From Actinomycetota bacterium (GTDB taxonomy: Bacteria > Actinomycetota > Actinomycetes > Nanopelagicales > Nanopelagicaceae), in assembly GCA_026392845.1 (NCBI GenBank), contig JAPLBJ010000050.1, positions 1-64,000 of the forward strand: a DNA stretch of 64,000 nucleotides, in the 5' to 3' direction. The notes under the pieces were generated by a model. It did not search any database. It saw only the letters and a program-made list of their open reading frames with translations, and was not told where the DNA came from. Both the position numbers and the translations under genes were made by a program. Positions 63,235-64,000 of the stretch are shown in pieces. Numbering within the stretch: the stretch's first letter is position 1; the number at the start of each line of letters is the position of its first letter.

Positions 63235-64000
63235 CAAGGGCGGCGATCGGCGAGCGCTCACTCCGGGTCAAGGTGATGTGGGCAAAGAGGGGATGTCCTT
63301 TGAGGGTTTCAACGACAGCGACCACGCCATCGTGGCGGCCGACTCGCAAGTTATCGCGCTGGGCAACATCGTGGGTCATGATGACGCGAGAGCCTTGGCC
63401 AATTCTGGAAAGGACGGTGAGCAAGACGCCACGTTCCAACGATTGGGCCTCATCAACAATGACATAAGAGTCGTGAAGTGATCGGCCACGGATATGAGTG
63501 AGTGGCAAAACTTCAATAAGGCCTCGATCAATGATCTCATCGATAACAGCTTGGCTAACAAGTGCACCCAATGTGTCAAAGACTGCCTGTGCCCATGGCG
63601 ACATTTTTTCACCTTCACTACCAGGCAGGTATCCGAGCTCTTGCCCGCCCACTGGATAGAGAGGTCGGAAGATCACAACTTTTTTATGGAGGCGTTTTTC
63701 CATCACCGCTTCGAGTCCGGCGCACAGAGCGAGTGCGCTCTTGCCTGTTCCGGCGCGGCCACCGAGTGAGACGATACCGATTTCGTTATCGAGCAAAAGA
63801 TCGAGTGCAATTCTCTGCTCGGCGCTTCTACCGTGAAGTCCAAAAGCGCTGCGATCTCCGCGCACTAATTGCAATTGTTTATCGGGAGTAACTCGCGCCA
63901 ATGCACTTCCACGTTCTGAATGCAGAACTACTCCGGTGTGAACAGGTAACTCATGAGCACTTTCATGATCGGCGCGATCACTTGAATAAAGATCATCGAT
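63200..64000 (-). CDS. PhoH family ATPase, partial
   Basis: The frame is open to the right edge, so the N-terminal part is missing; 266 residues are seen. The PhoH domain contains Walker [32 protein letters not shown], the Walker B region [12 protein letters not shown], and [12 protein letters not shown]. Relatives in Actinobacteria carry an N-terminal PIN RNase domain (about 430 residues in all), which probably lies outside the window. PhoH2-type proteins unwind and cleave RNA. The gene is richer in G+C (37 of 60 bases in 63301-63360) than most of the window. Confidence 0.88.
   Translation of the reverse strand: MDDLYSSDRADHESAHELPVHTGVVLHSERGSALARVTPDKQLQLVRGDRSAFGLHGRSAEQRIALDLLLDNEIGIVSLGGRAGTGKSALALCAGLEAVMEKRLHKKVVIFRPLYPVGGQELGYLPGSEGEKMSPWAQAVFDTLGALVSQAVIDEIIDRGLIEVLPLTHIRGRSLHDSYVIVDEAQSLERGVLLTVLSRIGQGSRVIMTHDVAQRDNLRVGRHDGVVAVVETLKGHPLFAHITLTRSERSPIAALVTELLEGPSPV

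Overview
The window looks like a piece of a small, streamlined actinobacterial chromosome with moderate-to-low G+C. Marker genes are actinobacterial: a WhiB-family regulator, SigR/RsrA, Kgd (the one-chain 2-oxoglutarate enzyme), AdnA/AdnB, nickel superoxide dismutase with its SodX protease, DUF3039, DUF5679 and UPF0182 proteins. Gaps are tiny, many genes overlap by 1-4 bases, and convergent genes end within a few bases of each other. Together this fits a planktonic freshwater lineage such as acI/Nanopelagicales; that placement is inference, because no 16S rRNA gene lies in the window.

Layout. 1-7.1 kb: a secreted GH18 chitinase-like protein (cut by the window edge), DUF3039, argF, the three-gene transhydrogenase pntA-pntA2-pntB and a pirin. 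7.3-9.6 kb: a DUF222/HNH protein, an acetyltransferase and a small membrane protein. 9.6-13.6 kb: the classic prfB-ftsE-ftsX-smpB-ssrA block on the minus strand. 13.6-15.2 kb: four small minus-strand genes for Flp pilin and TadE/TadG-like pseudopilins. 15.3-24.3 kb: AarF/ABC1 kinase, a ThiF/E1-like protein, DUF5679, a truncated M48/YgjP-like protein, a DUF2342 protein, a Lon-like protease and UPF0182. This follows the order around Mycobacterium tuberculosis Rv3193c-Rv3197. Next come initiator tRNA-Met and a copper P-type ATPase.

26.7-32.8 kb: hisN, rsgA, aroA, an SRAP (HMCES-type) protein, sigR-rsrA, a hotdog thioesterase, sodN and sodX. 32.8-36.6 kb: kgd. 36.8-41.8 kb: an SDR, a membrane protein, a degenerate GGDEF protein, the Tad motor genes tadA-tadB-tadC, and a secreted protein with a conserved Cys/Lys tail. 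41.9-52.5 kb: whiB7, uvrD2, nudC, an endonuclease/exonuclease/phosphatase protein, adnB and adnA, matching M. tuberculosis Rv3197A-Rv3202c. 52.5-64 kb: typA, ychF, rmuC, a membrane protein, an MFS transporter, ispH, xseA-xseB, class I fumarase, a transglycosylase-like protein and a PhoH protein cut by the right edge.

The genes cover central carbon metabolism (kgd, fumarase, transhydrogenase), redox stress (sigR-rsrA, Ni-SOD), DNA repair (AdnAB, UvrD2, SRAP, XseAB, RmuC), ribosome rescue (SmpB, tmRNA) and a Tad pilus split over two loci. No IS element, prophage, CRISPR array or rRNA operon was seen. The most interesting signals are in non-coding DNA: a whiB7 leader with an upstream ORF and two mutually exclusive hairpins, a long two-stage hairpin at 18845-18915 with no owner, repeats in the 5' part of ssrA, and a recurrent TANNNT-N6-ATG arrangement pointing to leaderless transcripts, in places from abutting or overlapping divergent promoters.
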